DNA of 64,000 nucleotides from Citrobacter farmeri (GTDB taxonomy: Bacteria > Pseudomonadota > Gammaproteobacteria > Enterobacterales > Enterobacteriaceae). The position numbers and the translations under genes were made by a program. Positions 38,870 through 48,653 of the stretch are shown one piece after another. Positions within the stretch are counted from its first letter, which is position 1. The number at the start of each line of letters is the position of its first letter. Location of the stretch: the NCBI RefSeq assembly GCF_019048065.1, contig NZ_CP077291.1:1550001-1614000 (forward strand), read 5' to 3'. The notes beneath the pieces are model-generated. The model had not been told where the DNA came from, did no database searches, and saw nothing but the letters and a program-made list of their open reading frames with translations.

Positions 38870-40060
38870 ATGGAACAAACCTGGCGTTGGTACGGACCTA
38901 ACGATCCGGTATCACTTGATGATGTGCGTCAGGCTGGCGCGACGGGCGTTGTGACGGCATTGCACCACATTCCGAACGGCGAAGTATGGCCGATTGAAGA
39001 GATTACAAAACGTCAGGCTATTCTGGCAGAAAAAGGGTTAACCTGGTCGGTTGTTGAAAGTATTCCGGTTCATGAAGAGATCAAGACCCGCTCCGGTCAG
39101 TATCAAACATGGATAGCGAATTATCAGCAGAGCATACGCAACCTCGCGGCCTGCGGCATCGACACTGTCTGCTACAACTTCATGCCGATTCTGGACTGGA
39201 CGCGTACCGACCTTGAGTACGAATTGCCGGACGGCTCGAAAGCGCTACGTTTCGATCAGATAGCCTTCGCCGCTTTTGAGTTGCATATCCTCAAGCGTGC
39301 GGGAGCTGAAGCGGACTACAGCGACGAAGAACAACGTCAGGCATCGGCGTATTTCACTGCGATGAGCGAGGCGGATATCGAAAAATTGACCCGCAATATC
39401 ATTGCCGGTTTACCTGGTGCGGAAGAGGGGTATACCCTCGATCAATTCCGTGCGCGTCTGGCCGAGTACGACGGTATCAGCAAAGACGATCTGCGCGACA
39501 ATATGGCAGTGTTCCTGCGTGCGATTGTGCCGGTGGCGGAAGAAGTGGGCGTACGTCTGGCAGTGCATCCGGACGATCCGCCGCGTCCGATTCTCGGGTT
39601 ACCGCGCATTGTTTCTACCATTGAAGATATGCAGTGGCTGAAAGAGACGGTCGACAGCATCTATAACGGCTTTACTATGTGCACGGGTTCATACGGCGTT
39701 CGCGCGGATAACGATCTGGTGAAAATGATCGAAACCTTTGGCGATCGTATCCACTTTACCCACTTGCGTTCGACGTGCCGCGAAGAGAACCCGAAAACCT
39801 TCCATGAAGGCGCGCACCTGCAGGGTGATGTGAACATGGTGGCGGTGGTGACGGCGATTCTGACCGAAGAGCAGCGCCGTAAGAAGGCGGGCGATTTACG
39901 TCCAATTCCGATGCGTCCCGATCACGGTCATCAGATGCTGGACGATCTGCACAAGAAAACCAATCCGGGCTATTCTGCGATTGGGCGTCTGAAAGGGCTG
40001 GCGGAAGTGCGCGGTGTTGAACTGGCGCTGAAAATGACCCAGTTCCGCGACCTGCTGTAA
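38870..40060 (+). CDS. uxuA: D-mannonate dehydratase
   Basis: Dehydrates D-mannonate to 2-keto-3-deoxygluconate in glucuronate breakdown. It has 396 residues (E. coli UxuA 394), with conserved METAL-ligand regions [19 protein letters not shown] and [10 protein letters not shown] in the xylose-isomerase-like TIM barrel. The ATG follows TGAGG by 7-8 bases. In E. coli K-12 uxuA lies in uxuAB elsewhere, so its place opposite yeiQ is notable. A strong terminator follows. Confidence 0.96.
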   Translation: MEQTWRWYGPNDPVSLDDVRQAGATGVVTALHHIPNGEVWPIEEITKRQAILAEKGLTWSVVESIPVHEEIKTRSGQYQTWIANYQQSIRNLAACGIDTVCYNFMPILDWTRTDLEYELPDGSKALRFDQIAFAAFELHILKRAGAEADYSDEEQRQASAYFTAMSEADIEKLTRNIIAGLPGAEEGYTLDQFRARLAEYDGISKDDLRDNMAVFLRAIVPVAEEVGVRLAVHPDDPPRPILGLPRIVSTIEDMQWLKETVDSIYNGFTMCTGSYGVRADNDLVKMIETFGDRIHFTHLRSTCREENPKTFHEGAHLQGDVNMVAVVTAILTEEQRRKKAGDLRPIPMRPDHGHQMLDDLHKKTNPGYSAIGRLKGLAEVRGVELALKMTQFRDLL

Positions 40061-40073
40061 GATCGCAAGTGAC

Positions 40074-40102
40074 AAAAAAGGACAGTTCAGGCTGTCCTTT
40101 TT
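40074..40102. terminator. bidirectional terminator between uxuA and efpL
   Basis: An 11-bp stem AAAAAGGACAG/CTGTCCTTTTT (40075-40085 and 40092-40102) with a 6-base loop carries its own A- and T-runs, so it can serve both convergent genes. Confidence 0.9.
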
Positions 40103-40117
40103 ACGTATACGCAAAAC

Positions 40118-40690
40118 TTAATCCGCACGGCCCATATAACGGCGCTCTTCAATATGAATGCGGATTTTTTCACCGGCGCTCAGGTATTCAGGAACCTGAA
40201 TGACCAGGCCGGTGCTCAGCGTCGCGGGTTTGTTGCGTGCGCTGGCGGAAGCCCCTTTAATGCCAGGAGCGGTTTCCACGATTTCCAGATCCACCGTCTG
40301 CGGCAGTTCGAGAGCCAGCAGCTGGCCGTCCCAGGTCAATACCTGCATATCCGGCATTCCGCCTTCCGGGATAAACAGCAGTTCTTCTTCGATCTGATCT
40401 TTGGTGAAGGTGTAGGGCGTGTAATCTTCTTTATCCATGAACACATATTCGTTGCCATCGACATAGGAGAAGTCGACGCCACGGCGGCTCAGAGTGACGG
40501 TATCCACAATATCGTCACCCTTAAAACGTTCTTCCACTTTCAGACCGGTACGGACATCGGAGAAACGCATTTTGTACAGCGTCGCTGCGCCACGGGCGGT
40601 CGGGGACTGAATATCGATATCTTTCACAATCAGCAGCTTGCCGTTGTAATTCAGTACCATACCTTTTTTGATTTCGTTCGCTCTTGGCAT
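40118..40690 (-). CDS. yeiP: EfpL (YeiP), elongation factor P-like protein
   Basis: EF-P paralogue that helps the ribosome through difficult stretches such as polyproline. It has 190 residues: an N-terminal KOW-like domain and two OB domains. The loop tip is SPTARGAAT with Arg33 in place of the modified lysine of EF-P, the mark of the EfpL family, which acts without that modification. Start [10 protein letters not shown] at 40690. It is divergent from yeiW. Confidence 0.95.
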   Translation of the reverse strand: MPRANEIKKGMVLNYNGKLLIVKDIDIQSPTARGAATLYKMRFSDVRTGLKVEERFKGDDIVDTVTLSRRGVDFSYVDGNEYVFMDKEDYTPYTFTKDQIEEELLFIPEGGMPDMQVLTWDGQLLALELPQTVDLEIVETAPGIKGASASARNKPATLSTGLVIQVPEYLSAGEKIRIHIEERRYMGRAD

Positions 40691-40841
40691 CGAAAAGATC
40701 CTGTTATAGAGATTAGCTAAATTATCGCGTCAAACTACTCGCGCCGGGTCATTCAGGCAAGCGGAATTCGCACTTTTGCGGGTGCAAAAAAGGTGCTACT
40801 GTGCGCGTCTGTCCGGTGGTCACAATAAAGAGAGTCAGACT

Positions 40842-41096
40842 ATGGAATGCCGTCCGGATTGTGGGGCGTGTTGCACCGCGCCATCGATTTCCAGCCCCAT
40901 CCCCGGCATGCCCGAGGGCAAGCCTGCCAACACGCGGTGTATCCAGCTTGATGAACATCAGCGATGTAAAATTTTCACGTCTCCGCTGCGGCCAAAGGTG
41001 TGCTCGGGATTGCTGCCAAGTACCGAAATGTGTGGCGAATCGTCCCATCAGGCAATGACCTGGCTTATTGAACTGGAGGCGCTGACAGCGCCTTAA
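40842..41096 (+). CDS. yeiW: YeiW, small YkgJ-type zinc/iron-chelating protein
   Basis: 84-residue Cys-rich protein of the YkgJ/UPF0153 family. Cysteines in [22 protein letters not shown] and EMCGES form the conserved metal-chelating pattern; function unknown. The ATG at 40842 matches the E. coli start and follows AAAGAGAG. A longer reading from 40776 is rejected. It overlaps the end of the convergent setB by 4 bases. Confidence 0.88.
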   Translation: MECRPDCGACCTAPSISSPIPGMPEGKPANTRCIQLDEHQRCKIFTSPLRPKVCSGLLPSTEMCGESSHQAMTWLIELEALTAP

Positions 41097-42274
41097 ACAT
41101 CCTTAATGCGCGTCAGGCAGACCATGGTGGCGATAATCATTACCAGCGCAAACCAGAAAACCGCATGGTAGTTCCAGATTTCAGCGGCAATACCCGCCAG
41201 CGATCCGGCAATAATCCAGCCGACGCGGATGGTATTCGTGTAAAGCGTTGTCGCTGAACCTGCCTGACCCGGCATCAGATCCTGAAAATAGAGCATGCCG
41301 ATCCCACCGAGAATACCGATGTAAATCGCGTTCAGCAGTTGTAAACCCAGCAGCACAGCAGGGGAGTGCGCGACCAGCATGCCTGCATAAAAGCAAAAGC
41401 CAGCGGCGACTGCAATGCACATCAGCAGGCGTTTACCCAGACGTTTTGCGAAGTAGCCGGCAATCAGCATCGTCGGGATTTCCAGTCCGGCCGCCGTCCC
41501 CATCATCACGCCCGCCAGTTTCTCCGGCAGATGTAGCTCATTAATGATAAACAACGGCATATTAATGATATACAGGCTATTGGTACCCCACATTAATGTG
41601 CAAATCGCAAACAGCAGCAGGGTATCCCGACGGTTTCGACGCGGCGCTTCCAGCGTACCGGTTGCCAGAGCGGTTTCTTTACGCATAGACGGTAAGAAAA
41701 ACCACACCATCGCGCCGCAAACTACAAACGCCACTGCGGCGCTGAGGTACATCACGGTAAAGCTGAAACCCATCGCCAGTGCGTAAGCCAGCGGCGGACC
41801 TATCACCCACGCGAGTGAAACCTGGGCACGCAGGATGGAGCTGAACATCACCGCTTCGCGGCCTGTACGATCAGCATGTTCACGGGCCAGAGCAAACATT
41901 TGCGGGTTGGCGGTCGAGCCAAAGCTGCTGAGAAATACCCCGATAAACAACAGAATAAAGTAGTTACGATTCCAGGCAAATAACACGCACGCCAGCATGC
42001 CCAGCACACAACAGAAGACGATCAGATGTTTGCGATCGCCCTTTTTATCTGAACGTCCCGCCAGAAACTGGCTCACCAGGATGCCTATCACAGCACTACC
42101 GGTAAAAAAGAAACCGACCATTCCCGGACGCGCGTGGACTTCATCGGTCAGAAAAAGACTCAGCGTGGGGGTTTGTAGTGCGCCAGCAATACCGGTGAGA
42201 AAGGCGACAATAAGGAAGGCCGTAGACGTCAGGTCAAACGTTTTTGGCGAGGCGGCAGCGGGGGTGTTGTGCAT
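41093..42274 (-). CDS. setB: SetB, sugar efflux transporter
   Basis: MFS exporter of the SET family that effluxes lactose and glucose analogues. At 393 residues it equals the E. coli length, with 12 membrane helices and motif A-like [10 protein letters not shown] between helices 2 and 3. It is divergent from fruB across 369 bases and overlaps yeiW tail to tail. Confidence 0.95.
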   Translation of the reverse strand: MHNTPAAASPKTFDLTSTAFLIVAFLTGIAGALQTPTLSLFLTDEVHARPGMVGFFFTGSAVIGILVSQFLAGRSDKKGDRKHLIVFCCVLGMLACVLFAWNRNYFILLFIGVFLSSFGSTANPQMFALAREHADRTGREAVMFSSILRAQVSLAWVIGPPLAYALAMGFSFTVMYLSAAVAFVVCGAMVWFFLPSMRKETALATGTLEAPRRNRRDTLLLFAICTLMWGTNSLYIINMPLFIINELHLPEKLAGVMMGTAAGLEIPTMLIAGYFAKRLGKRLLMCIAVAAGFCFYAGMLVAHSPAVLLGLQLLNAIYIGILGGIGMLYFQDLMPGQAGSATTLYTNTIRVGWIIAGSLAGIAAEIWNYHAVFWFALVMIIATMVCLTRIKDV

Positions 42275-42543
42275 GTTCTGGTATCAATAGTGTGATGAGA
42301 CGCGGAGTTTACGCCGCTTAGTTGAAAATAAACAGATGACTAAATCAAAATCGCCACGAAAAATCAAAATGGCATTTCACTCTGCTAGTGTGCCTGGCTG
42401 ACGCTGCTGAACCTTAAGCGAAATAGCGCTGTATTTGCTTCAGCACCTTTTCGCTAATGAGGCAAAAATGTGCATTGCTTCTAAATTTTGCGATCAAAAA
42501 TGCAACTTTCCTTGCGTGCTGAAGCAGAAAGAGCAAGACTTCT

Positions 42544-42555
42544 TGAAACGTTTCA
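42544..42555. promoter_or_regulatory. Cra (FruR) operator 1 of fruBKA
   Basis: TGAAACGTTTCA is a perfect palindrome matching the Cra consensus, 89 bases before the fruB ATG. Cra represses fruBKA until fructose 1-phosphate binds it. Confidence 0.88.
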
Positions 42556-42610
42556 GCGCTGTCGAGTTTCAGTTGAGGGAACCGTATAGCGTCTTTTTTC
42601 TCATGTAAGC

Positions 42611-42622
42611 TGAATCGTTTCA
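42611..42622. promoter_or_regulatory. Cra (FruR) operator 2 of fruBKA
   Basis: TGAATCGTTTCA, one base from a perfect palindrome, lies 22 bases before the fruB ATG and just ahead of the SD AGGAGAGGAG. Two operators upstream of fruB is the arrangement known in E. coli and Salmonella. Confidence 0.85.
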
Positions 42623-42643
42623 ATTCAGCAGGAGAGGAGAACC

Positions 42644-43774
42644 ATGTTTCAGTTATCCGTTCAGGACATTCATCCGGGCGAGCAGGCCGGAGATAAACAA
42701 GAAGCCATCCGCCAGGTTGCCGCTGCGTTAGTGCAGGCCGGTAACGTAGCGGACGGTTACGTAGACGGCATGCTCGCTCGCGAGCAGCAGACTTCCACTT
42801 TTCTCGGTAACGGGATTGCTATTCCACACGGCACCACCGACACCCGCGATCAGGTGCTGAAAACCGGCGTTCAGGTTTTTCAGTTTCCGCAGGGGGTAAC
42901 CTGGGGGGAAGGTCAGGTGGCATACGTGGCGATTGGTATTGCCGCCAGCTCCGATGAACACCTTGGCTTGCTACGTCAGCTGACGCACGTGCTGAGTGAT
43001 GATTCCGTGGCTGAACAGCTTAAGTCAGCAACTACTGCTGAAGAACTGCGTGCATTGCTGATGGGTGAAAAGCAGAGTGAACAACTGAAGCTCGACAACG
43101 ACACGCTGATGCTGGATGTTGCGGCAACTGACTTAGTGACGTTGCAGGCGTTGAACGCGGCGCGGCTGAAAGAGGCGGGTGCGGTCGATGCGACGTTTGT
43201 CGCGAAAGTGATTAACGAACGGCCAATGAACCTGGGTCAGGGGATCTGGCTGAGCGACAGTGCTGAAGGCAACCTGTGCAGCGCTATCGCGGTGAGTCGC
43301 GCAGCGAATGCCTTTGATGCCCAGGGTGAAAAGGCGGCACTGCTGGTGACCGTCGCCATGGCTGACGATCAACCCGTTGCGGTGCTGAAGCGTCTGGGCG
43401 ATCTGCTGCTGGACATGAAAGCTGACCGCCTGCTGAACGCTGACGCAGCCACCGTACTGGCGCTGCTGACCAGCGATGATGCATTGACTGATGATGTGCT
43501 GAACGCCGAGTTTGTCGTTCGTAATGAGCACGGCCTGCATGCCCGTCCGGGGACCATGCTGGTCAATACGATTAAACAATTTAACAGTGAAATTACCGTG
43601 GCAAACCTTGATGGAACCGGCAAACCAGCAAATGGACGTAGTCTGATGAAAGTAGTGGCGCTGGGCGTGAAGAAAGGACATCGCCTGCGCTTTACGGCGC
43701 AGGGGGCTGATGCTGAACAGGCGCTGAAAGCGATTGGTGAGGCTATCGCTGCCGGTCTCGGGGAGGGCGCATAA
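42644..43774 (+). CDS. fruB: FruB, fructose PTS diphosphoryl transfer protein
   Basis: EIIA-linker-FPr fusion that carries phosphate from enzyme I to FruA. At 376 residues it equals E. coli. The EIIA domain has active His62 in IPHGTTD. The C-terminal HPr-like domain (about 285-376) has active His near 299 in [10 protein letters not shown]. First gene of fruBKA, with a strong SD. It overlaps fruK by one base (TAATG). Confidence 0.97.
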   Translation: MFQLSVQDIHPGEQAGDKQEAIRQVAAALVQAGNVADGYVDGMLAREQQTSTFLGNGIAIPHGTTDTRDQVLKTGVQVFQFPQGVTWGEGQVAYVAIGIAASSDEHLGLLRQLTHVLSDDSVAEQLKSATTAEELRALLMGEKQSEQLKLDNDTLMLDVAATDLVTLQALNAARLKEAGAVDATFVAKVINERPMNLGQGIWLSDSAEGNLCSAIAVSRAANAFDAQGEKAALLVTVAMADDQPVAVLKRLGDLLLDMKADRLLNADAATVLALLTSDDALTDDVLNAEFVVRNEHGLHARPGTMLVNTIKQFNSEITVANLDGTGKPANGRSLMKVVALGVKKGHRLRFTAQGADAEQALKAIGEAIAAGLGEGA

Positions 43775-44712
43775 TGAGCAGACGTGTTGCTACCATCACG
43801 CTAAACCCGGCCTACGATCTGGTTGGCTTTTGTCCAGAAATCGAACGCGGTGAAGTTAACCTGGTGAAAACCACCGGTCTGCACGCTGCGGGAAAAGGGA
43901 TCAACGTAGCCAAAGTGCTGAAGGATCTCGGGATCGACGTGACGGTCGGCGGCTTCCTGGGCAAAGATAACCAGGATGGCTTTCAGCAACTGTTCAGCGA
44001 ACTGGGCATTGCTAACCGTTTTCAGGTGGTGCAAGGACGTACTCGCATCAACGTCAAGCTGACGGAAAAAGATGGCGAAGTCACTGATTTCAACTTCTCT
44101 GGTTTTGAGGTCACCCCCGCCGACTGGGAGCGTTTTGTTAATGATTCCCTGAGTTGGTTGGGTCAGTTCGACATGGTCTGCGTTAGCGGCAGTCTGCCGT
44201 CCGGCGTAAGCCCGGAAGCCTTTACGGACTGGATGACGCGTCTGCGTAGTCAGTGTCCATGCATTATCTTTGATAGTAGCCGTGAAGCACTGGTTGCGGG
44301 ACTGAAAGCCGCGCCGTGGTTGGTGAAACCAAACCGCCGCGAACTGGAAATCTGGGCCGGTCGCAAGCTGCCGGAAATGAAAGATGTCATTGAGGCGGCG
44401 CACGCATTACGTGAACAAGGTATCGCGCATGTGGTGATCTCCCTGGGCGCTGAAGGTGCGCTGTGGGTGAACGCCTCAGGAGAATGGCTCGCCAAACCAC
44501 CTTCGGTGGATGTGGTCAGCACCGTGGGGGCCGGGGATTCGATGGTTGGCGGCCTGATTTACGGTCTGCTAATGCGCGAATCCAGCGAACATACGCTGCG
44601 TCTGGCGACAGCCGTCGCTGCGTTGGCGGTCAGTCAGAGCAATGTCGGTATTACCGATCGTCCGCAGTTGGCCGCAATGATGGCGCGTGTCGACTTACAA
44701 CCGTTTAACTGA
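43774..44712 (+). CDS. fruK: 1-phosphofructokinase
   Basis: PfkB-family kinase that converts fructose 1-phosphate to fructose 1,6-bisphosphate. It has 312 residues. The ribokinase-type sugar-binding motif AAGKGINVAKVLKDLG (about 37-52) and the C-terminal ATP/catalytic motif VGAGDSMVGG (about 251-260, with the base Asp) are present. It overlaps fruB and is 16 bases before fruA. Confidence 0.97.
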   Translation: MSRRVATITLNPAYDLVGFCPEIERGEVNLVKTTGLHAAGKGINVAKVLKDLGIDVTVGGFLGKDNQDGFQQLFSELGIANRFQVVQGRTRINVKLTEKDGEVTDFNFSGFEVTPADWERFVNDSLSWLGQFDMVCVSGSLPSGVSPEAFTDWMTRLRSQCPCIIFDSSREALVAGLKAAPWLVKPNRRELEIWAGRKLPEMKDVIEAAHALREQGIAHVVISLGAEGALWVNASGEWLAKPPSVDVVSTVGAGDSMVGGLIYGLLMRESSEHTLRLATAVAALAVSQSNVGITDRPQLAAMMARVDLQPFN

Positions 44713-44728
44713 CAGCAGGAGAGGCATA

Positions 44729-46420
44729 ATGAAAACGCTGCTGATTATTGACGCTAATCTCGGGCAGGCCCGCGCTTACATGGCGAAAACTCTGCTCGGT
44801 GCGGCGGCGCATAAAGCAAATCTGGATATCATCGACAATCCAAATGACGCTGAACTGGCGATCGTTCTGGCCGATGCCATTCCTAATGACAACGCGTTGA
44901 ACGGCAAGAAAGTCTGGCTGGGCGATATTGCCCGGGCAGTTGCGCACCCTGAACTGTTTCTTAGCGAAGCCAAAGGTCACGCTAAGCCTTACAGCGCACC
45001 GGTTGCCGCAGCGCCCGTAGCCACGACCAATGGTCCGAAACGTGTCGTGGCCGTGACGGCGTGCCCGACAGGCGTCGCGCATACCTTCATGGCAGCGGAA
45101 GCGATTGAAACCGAAGCGAAAAAACGTGGCTGGTGGGTAAAAGTCGAAACCCGTGGTTCTGTGGGCGCAGGCAATGCCATTACGCCGGAAGAAGTGGCGC
45201 AGGCGGATCTGGTCATTGTGGCGGCAGACATTGAAGTGGATCTGGCAAAATTTGCCGGTAAGCCAATGTATCGTACGTCTACCGGTCTGGCGCTGAAGAA
45301 AACCGCGCAGGAACTGGACAACGCCGTAGCACAAGCCGTGGTGTATGAGCCAACCGGCAAAGCGCAGGCGGCGGCGAATGAAGGGAAAAAAGAGAGTGCA
45401 GGCGCGTATCGTCACCTGCTGACGGGCGTTTCCTACATGTTGCCGATGGTGGTTGCCGGTGGTTTGTGCATCGCGCTCTCCTTTGCTTTTGGTATCGAAG
45501 CGTTCAAAGTTGAAGGGACGCTGGCGGCGGCGCTGATGCAGATTGGCGGCGGTTCAGCCTTTGCGCTGATGGTGCCGGTTCTGGCGGGGTATATTGCCTT
45601 CTCGATTGCTGACCGTCCGGGTCTGACGCCGGGTCTCATTGGCGGTATGTTAGCTGTTAGCACCGGTTCTGGCTTTATTGGCGGGATCATAGCGGGTTTC
45701 CTCGCAGGCTATGTGGCGAAGGCCATCAGCACGAAGCTGAAGCTGCCGCAGAGTATGGAAGCGTTGAAACCGATCCTTATCATTCCGCTGATCTCAAGTC
45801 TCGTGGTCGGTCTGGCCATGATCTACCTCATCGGCAAACCGGTCGCCGGGATCCTTGAAGGGTTAACGCACTGGCTGCAAACCATGGGGACGGCGAACGC
45901 GGTACTGCTGGGCGCGATCCTTGGTGGGATGATGTGTACCGACATGGGTGGCCCGGTTAACAAAGCGGCATATGCGTTTGGTGTGGGTCTGTTGAGTACA
46001 CAAACGTATGCGCCAATGGCGGCCATTATGGCGGCAGGTATGGTGCCACCGCTGGCGCTGGGTCTGGCAACGATTGTTGCGCGTCGTAAGTTCGACAAGG
46101 CGCAACAGGAAGGGGGTAAAGCGGCGCTGGTACTCGGTCTGTGCTTTATCACTGAAGGGGCCATTCCTTTCGCCGCGCGCGATCCGATGCGTGTTCTGCC
46201 GTGCTGTATCGTTGGTGGTGCGCTGACGGGCGCTATCTCAATGGCGGTTGGCGCAAAACTGATGGCACCACATGGCGGTCTGTTTGTTCTGCTGATTCCA
46301 GGGGCGATTACCCCGGTGTTGGGATATCTGATTGCCATTGTTGCCGGTACGCTGGTGGCGGGTCTGGCTTATGCCTTCCTGAAACGTCCGGAAGAGGATG
46401 CTGTCGCCAAAGCAGCATAA
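44729..46420 (+). CDS. fruA: FruA, fructose-specific PTS EIIBC
   Basis: Transports fructose while forming fructose 1-phosphate. It has 563 residues: a degenerate EIIB' domain (1-85), an Ala/Pro linker, an EIIB domain with phosphocysteine Cys112 (ACPTGVAHTF), and a membrane EIIC domain (about 225-555). The ATG at 44729 has SD AGGAGAGG; the reading from 44687 lies within fruK. A terminator follows. Confidence 0.97.
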   Translation: MKTLLIIDANLGQARAYMAKTLLGAAAHKANLDIIDNPNDAELAIVLADAIPNDNALNGKKVWLGDIARAVAHPELFLSEAKGHAKPYSAPVAAAPVATTNGPKRVVAVTACPTGVAHTFMAAEAIETEAKKRGWWVKVETRGSVGAGNAITPEEVAQADLVIVAADIEVDLAKFAGKPMYRTSTGLALKKTAQELDNAVAQAVVYEPTGKAQAAANEGKKESAGAYRHLLTGVSYMLPMVVAGGLCIALSFAFGIEAFKVEGTLAAALMQIGGGSAFALMVPVLAGYIAFSIADRPGLTPGLIGGMLAVSTGSGFIGGIIAGFLAGYVAKAISTKLKLPQSMEALKPILIIPLISSLVVGLAMIYLIGKPVAGILEGLTHWLQTMGTANAVLLGAILGGMMCTDMGGPVNKAAYAFGVGLLSTQTYAPMAAIMAAGMVPPLALGLATIVARRKFDKAQQEGGKAALVLGLCFITEGAIPFAARDPMRVLPCCIVGGALTGAISMAVGAKLMAPHGGLFVLLIPGAITPVLGYLIAIVAGTLVAGLAYAFLKRPEEDAVAKAA

Positions 46421-46436
46421 TGTCATCGCTTCATAC

Positions 46437-46465
46437 AAGGGCAGAGGGTTCTCTGTCCTTTTTTT
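46437..46465 (+). terminator. terminator of fruBKA
   Basis: A 10-bp stem AAGGGCAGAG/CTCTGTCCTT with a GGTT loop is followed by T5, 16 bases after the fruA stop. Confidence 0.9.
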
Positions 46466-46603
46466 ATCTTCATTCTGTGTCCTTCCTCGCAAATTTTTTC
46501 TCGCTTACAAACTGTATCTATAAAAAATTGTGATTCTGTTCATATCTGGCGGTTTTTATCCTTGTCAGTGCGTTTACTTTCATAAAAACAAGCTTACTAT
46601 GAA

Positions 46604-46627
46604 CACATGTTTGAATATAAACATGTG
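46604..46627. promoter_or_regulatory. perfect inverted repeat upstream of psuK, candidate operator
   Basis: Arms CACATGTTT and AAACATGTG (46604-46612 and 46619-46627) flank GAATAT. The 24-base palindrome lies 76 bases before psuK in the region expected for its promoter, with the size and symmetry of a dimeric repressor site. The regulator is unknown; the convergent HTH-kinase YeiI is a candidate by context only. Confidence 0.5.
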
Positions 46628-46703
46628 CTCTAATAAGTTGTTTGAGCCGTGAATAGTCTTAACGATCTCATTGTCATGGTATTTTCATACCAGGAGATGT
46701 GCT

Positions 46704-47645
46704 ATGCGAGAAAAGGAATACATCATTACGATTGGTTCCGCCAATATGGACGTTGCAGGATATTCGCATGCTTCTTTAAATTATGCGGACTCAAATCCAG
46801 GAAAAATTAAATTTACGCCGGGCGGAGTCGGTCGCAATATCGCCCATAATCTTGCCCTCCTCGGGAAAAACTCCTGGCTAATGACAGCGGTTGGCAATGA
46901 CTTCTATGGCCAATCATTATTGGCGCAGACGAATCAGTCTGGTGTGCATGTAGATAATTGCCTGATTGTCGCCGGTGAGAATACTTCAAGTTATTTATCG
47001 CTTCTCGATAATACCGGTGAAATGCTGGTGGCAATCAATGATATGAGCATTACCGAACATATTTCGGCGGCGTTTCTGGCTCAGCATCTCGATTTCATCC
47101 GGGGGGCCAGTGTCATTGTGGCGGACTGTAACATCAGTGAACAGACGCTGGCCTGGTTACTGGATAACGTGGGGAATGTGCCGGTATTTGTTGATCCGGT
47201 ATCGGCGTGGAAATGCGTGAAAATCCGCGAGCGTTTAGCCCAAATCCACACGCTTAAACCCAACCGTCTTGAGGCGGAAACCCTCAGTGGCATTGCGCTC
47301 TCAGGGCGTGAAGATGTCGCAAAAGTCGCTACCTGGTTCCACGAGCGTGGCCTGAATCGTCTGGTGCTGAGTATGGGCGGTGATGGGGTCTATTACAGTG
47401 AAAGAGACGGTGATAGCGGCTGGTCGCTACCAATAAAAACCCATGTAGTTAACGTCACCGGAGCGGGAGATGCCATGATGGCGGGACTTGCTTCCTGCTG
47501 GGTTGACGGTATGCCTTTCATTGATTCTATCCGATTTGCACAGGGTTGTTCTTCGATGGCGCTGGCCAGTGAATATACCAACAACCCTGAATTATCTGTT
47601 GCGAACGTTAAAACCCTTGTGGAGAACACAGAATGTCTGAATTAA
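46704..47645 (+). CDS. psuK: pseudouridine kinase
   Basis: PfkB-family kinase that phosphorylates pseudouridine to its 5'-phosphate. It has 313 residues as in E. coli PsuK. The motif GGVGRNIAHNLALLG (about 39-53) and the catalytic VTGAGDAMMAG (about 252-262) are present. The ATG at 46704 follows CAGGAG by 7 bases. A small hairpin TGGTAT/ATACCA (46677-46692) abuts the SD and could modulate initiation. Its end overlaps psuG by 13 bases. Confidence 0.95.
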   Translation: MREKEYIITIGSANMDVAGYSHASLNYADSNPGKIKFTPGGVGRNIAHNLALLGKNSWLMTAVGNDFYGQSLLAQTNQSGVHVDNCLIVAGENTSSYLSLLDNTGEMLVAINDMSITEHISAAFLAQHLDFIRGASVIVADCNISEQTLAWLLDNVGNVPVFVDPVSAWKCVKIRERLAQIHTLKPNRLEAETLSGIALSGREDVAKVATWFHERGLNRLVLSMGGDGVYYSERDGDSGWSLPIKTHVVNVTGAGDAMMAGLASCWVDGMPFIDSIRFAQGCSSMALASEYTNNPELSVANVKTLVENTECLN

Positions 47646-48568
47646 CGCTTTCCTCTGAATTACTGCATATTTCGCCAGAAGTCCAGGACGCTATTAATAG
47701 TAAAAAACCGATTGTTGCGCTTGAATCGACGATTATTTCTCACGGTATGCCTTTTCCACAAAATGCGCAGACGGCAATTGAAGTTGAAGAAACAATCCGT
47801 AAACATGGAGCCGTGCCGGCAACGATTGCCATTATTGGCGGAGTCATGAAAGTCGGGTTGAGTAAAGAAGAAATTGAATTATTAGGTCGCGAAGGACATA
47901 GCGTCACTAAAGTCAGTCGTCGTGATTTACCGTTTGTAGTGGCTGCAGGAAAAAATGGCGCGACTACCGTTGCCTCGACCATGATTATTGCCGCCCTTGC
48001 CGGTATTCACGTTTTTGCTACCGGGGGTATTGGCGGTGTTCATCGCGGTGCTGAACATACATTTGATATTTCCGCCGATCTACAGGAACTGGCCCATACC
48101 AATGTGACCGTGGTTTGTGCCGGCGCGAAATCTATTCTCGATTTAGGTTTAACCACGGAATATTTAGAAACGTTCGGTGTGCCACTCATTGGCTATCAGA
48201 CCACCGCGTTACCGGCATTTTTCTGCCGCACCAGTCCGTTTGAAGTCAGTATTCGTCTCGACAGCGCGAAGGAAATTGCCCGTGCGATGGCGGTGAAATG
48301 GCAAACCGGCCTGAACGGCGGTCTGGTGGTTGCCAATCCAATCCCGGAAACCTATGCCATGGCGGAAGAGAAAATCAACGCGGCGATTGACCAGGCCGTT
48401 CGGGAAGCGGAAGAGCAGGGCGTTGTCGGCAAAGAAAGTACGCCGTTCCTGCTGGCGCGCGTTGCTGAATTAACCGGCGGCGACAGCCTGAAGTCCAACA
48501 TTCAACTGGTGTTTAACAACGCCGTACTGGCCTGCGAGATCGCGAAGGAATATCAACGCCTCGCCTGA
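47633..48568 (+). CDS. psuG: pseudouridine-5'-phosphate glycosidase
   Basis: Cleaves the C-C glycosidic bond of pseudouridine 5'-phosphate to uracil and ribose 5-phosphate; in vivo the breakdown direction is favoured. It has 311 residues with the family motifs ALESTIISHG (29-38) and ATGGIGGVHRGAE (about 137-149). The catalytic lysine lies in the following GAKSILD segment. It is translationally coupled to psuK. Confidence 0.95.
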   Translation: MSELTLSSELLHISPEVQDAINSKKPIVALESTIISHGMPFPQNAQTAIEVEETIRKHGAVPATIAIIGGVMKVGLSKEEIELLGREGHSVTKVSRRDLPFVVAAGKNGATTVASTMIIAALAGIHVFATGGIGGVHRGAEHTFDISADLQELAHTNVTVVCAGAKSILDLGLTTEYLETFGVPLIGYQTTALPAFFCRTSPFEVSIRLDSAKEIARAMAVKWQTGLNGGLVVANPIPETYAMAEEKINAAIDQAVREAEEQGVVGKESTPFLLARVAELTGGDSLKSNIQLVFNNAVLACEIAKEYQRLA

Positions 48569-48608
48569 TCATAACGAACGGGCAGCTCGCGGTCGCCCGA
48601 AACCACCA

Positions 48609-48631
48609 AAACCTGGCTTCGCGCCGGGTTT
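48609..48631 (+). other. intercistronic hairpin between psuG and psuT
   Basis: A 9-bp stem AAACCTGGC/GCCGGGTTT with a 5-base loop (one G-T pair) lies in the 85-base psuG-psuT gap. Only a short T-run follows, so partial termination or mRNA stabilisation is possible. Confidence 0.5.
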
Positions 48632-48653
48632 CCTGGCATGAAGGGAAATCATT

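Larger units (their letters stand above)
42275..42643. other. setB-fruB divergent regulatory region
   Basis: 369 bases without a gene. The right third has two Cra sites controlling fruBKA. The middle has an imperfect inverted repeat (42415-42440, AAGCGAAATA and TATTTGCTT around GCGCTG) of unknown role. The setB promoter must be in the left part. No small ORF with family support was seen. Confidence 0.65.
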
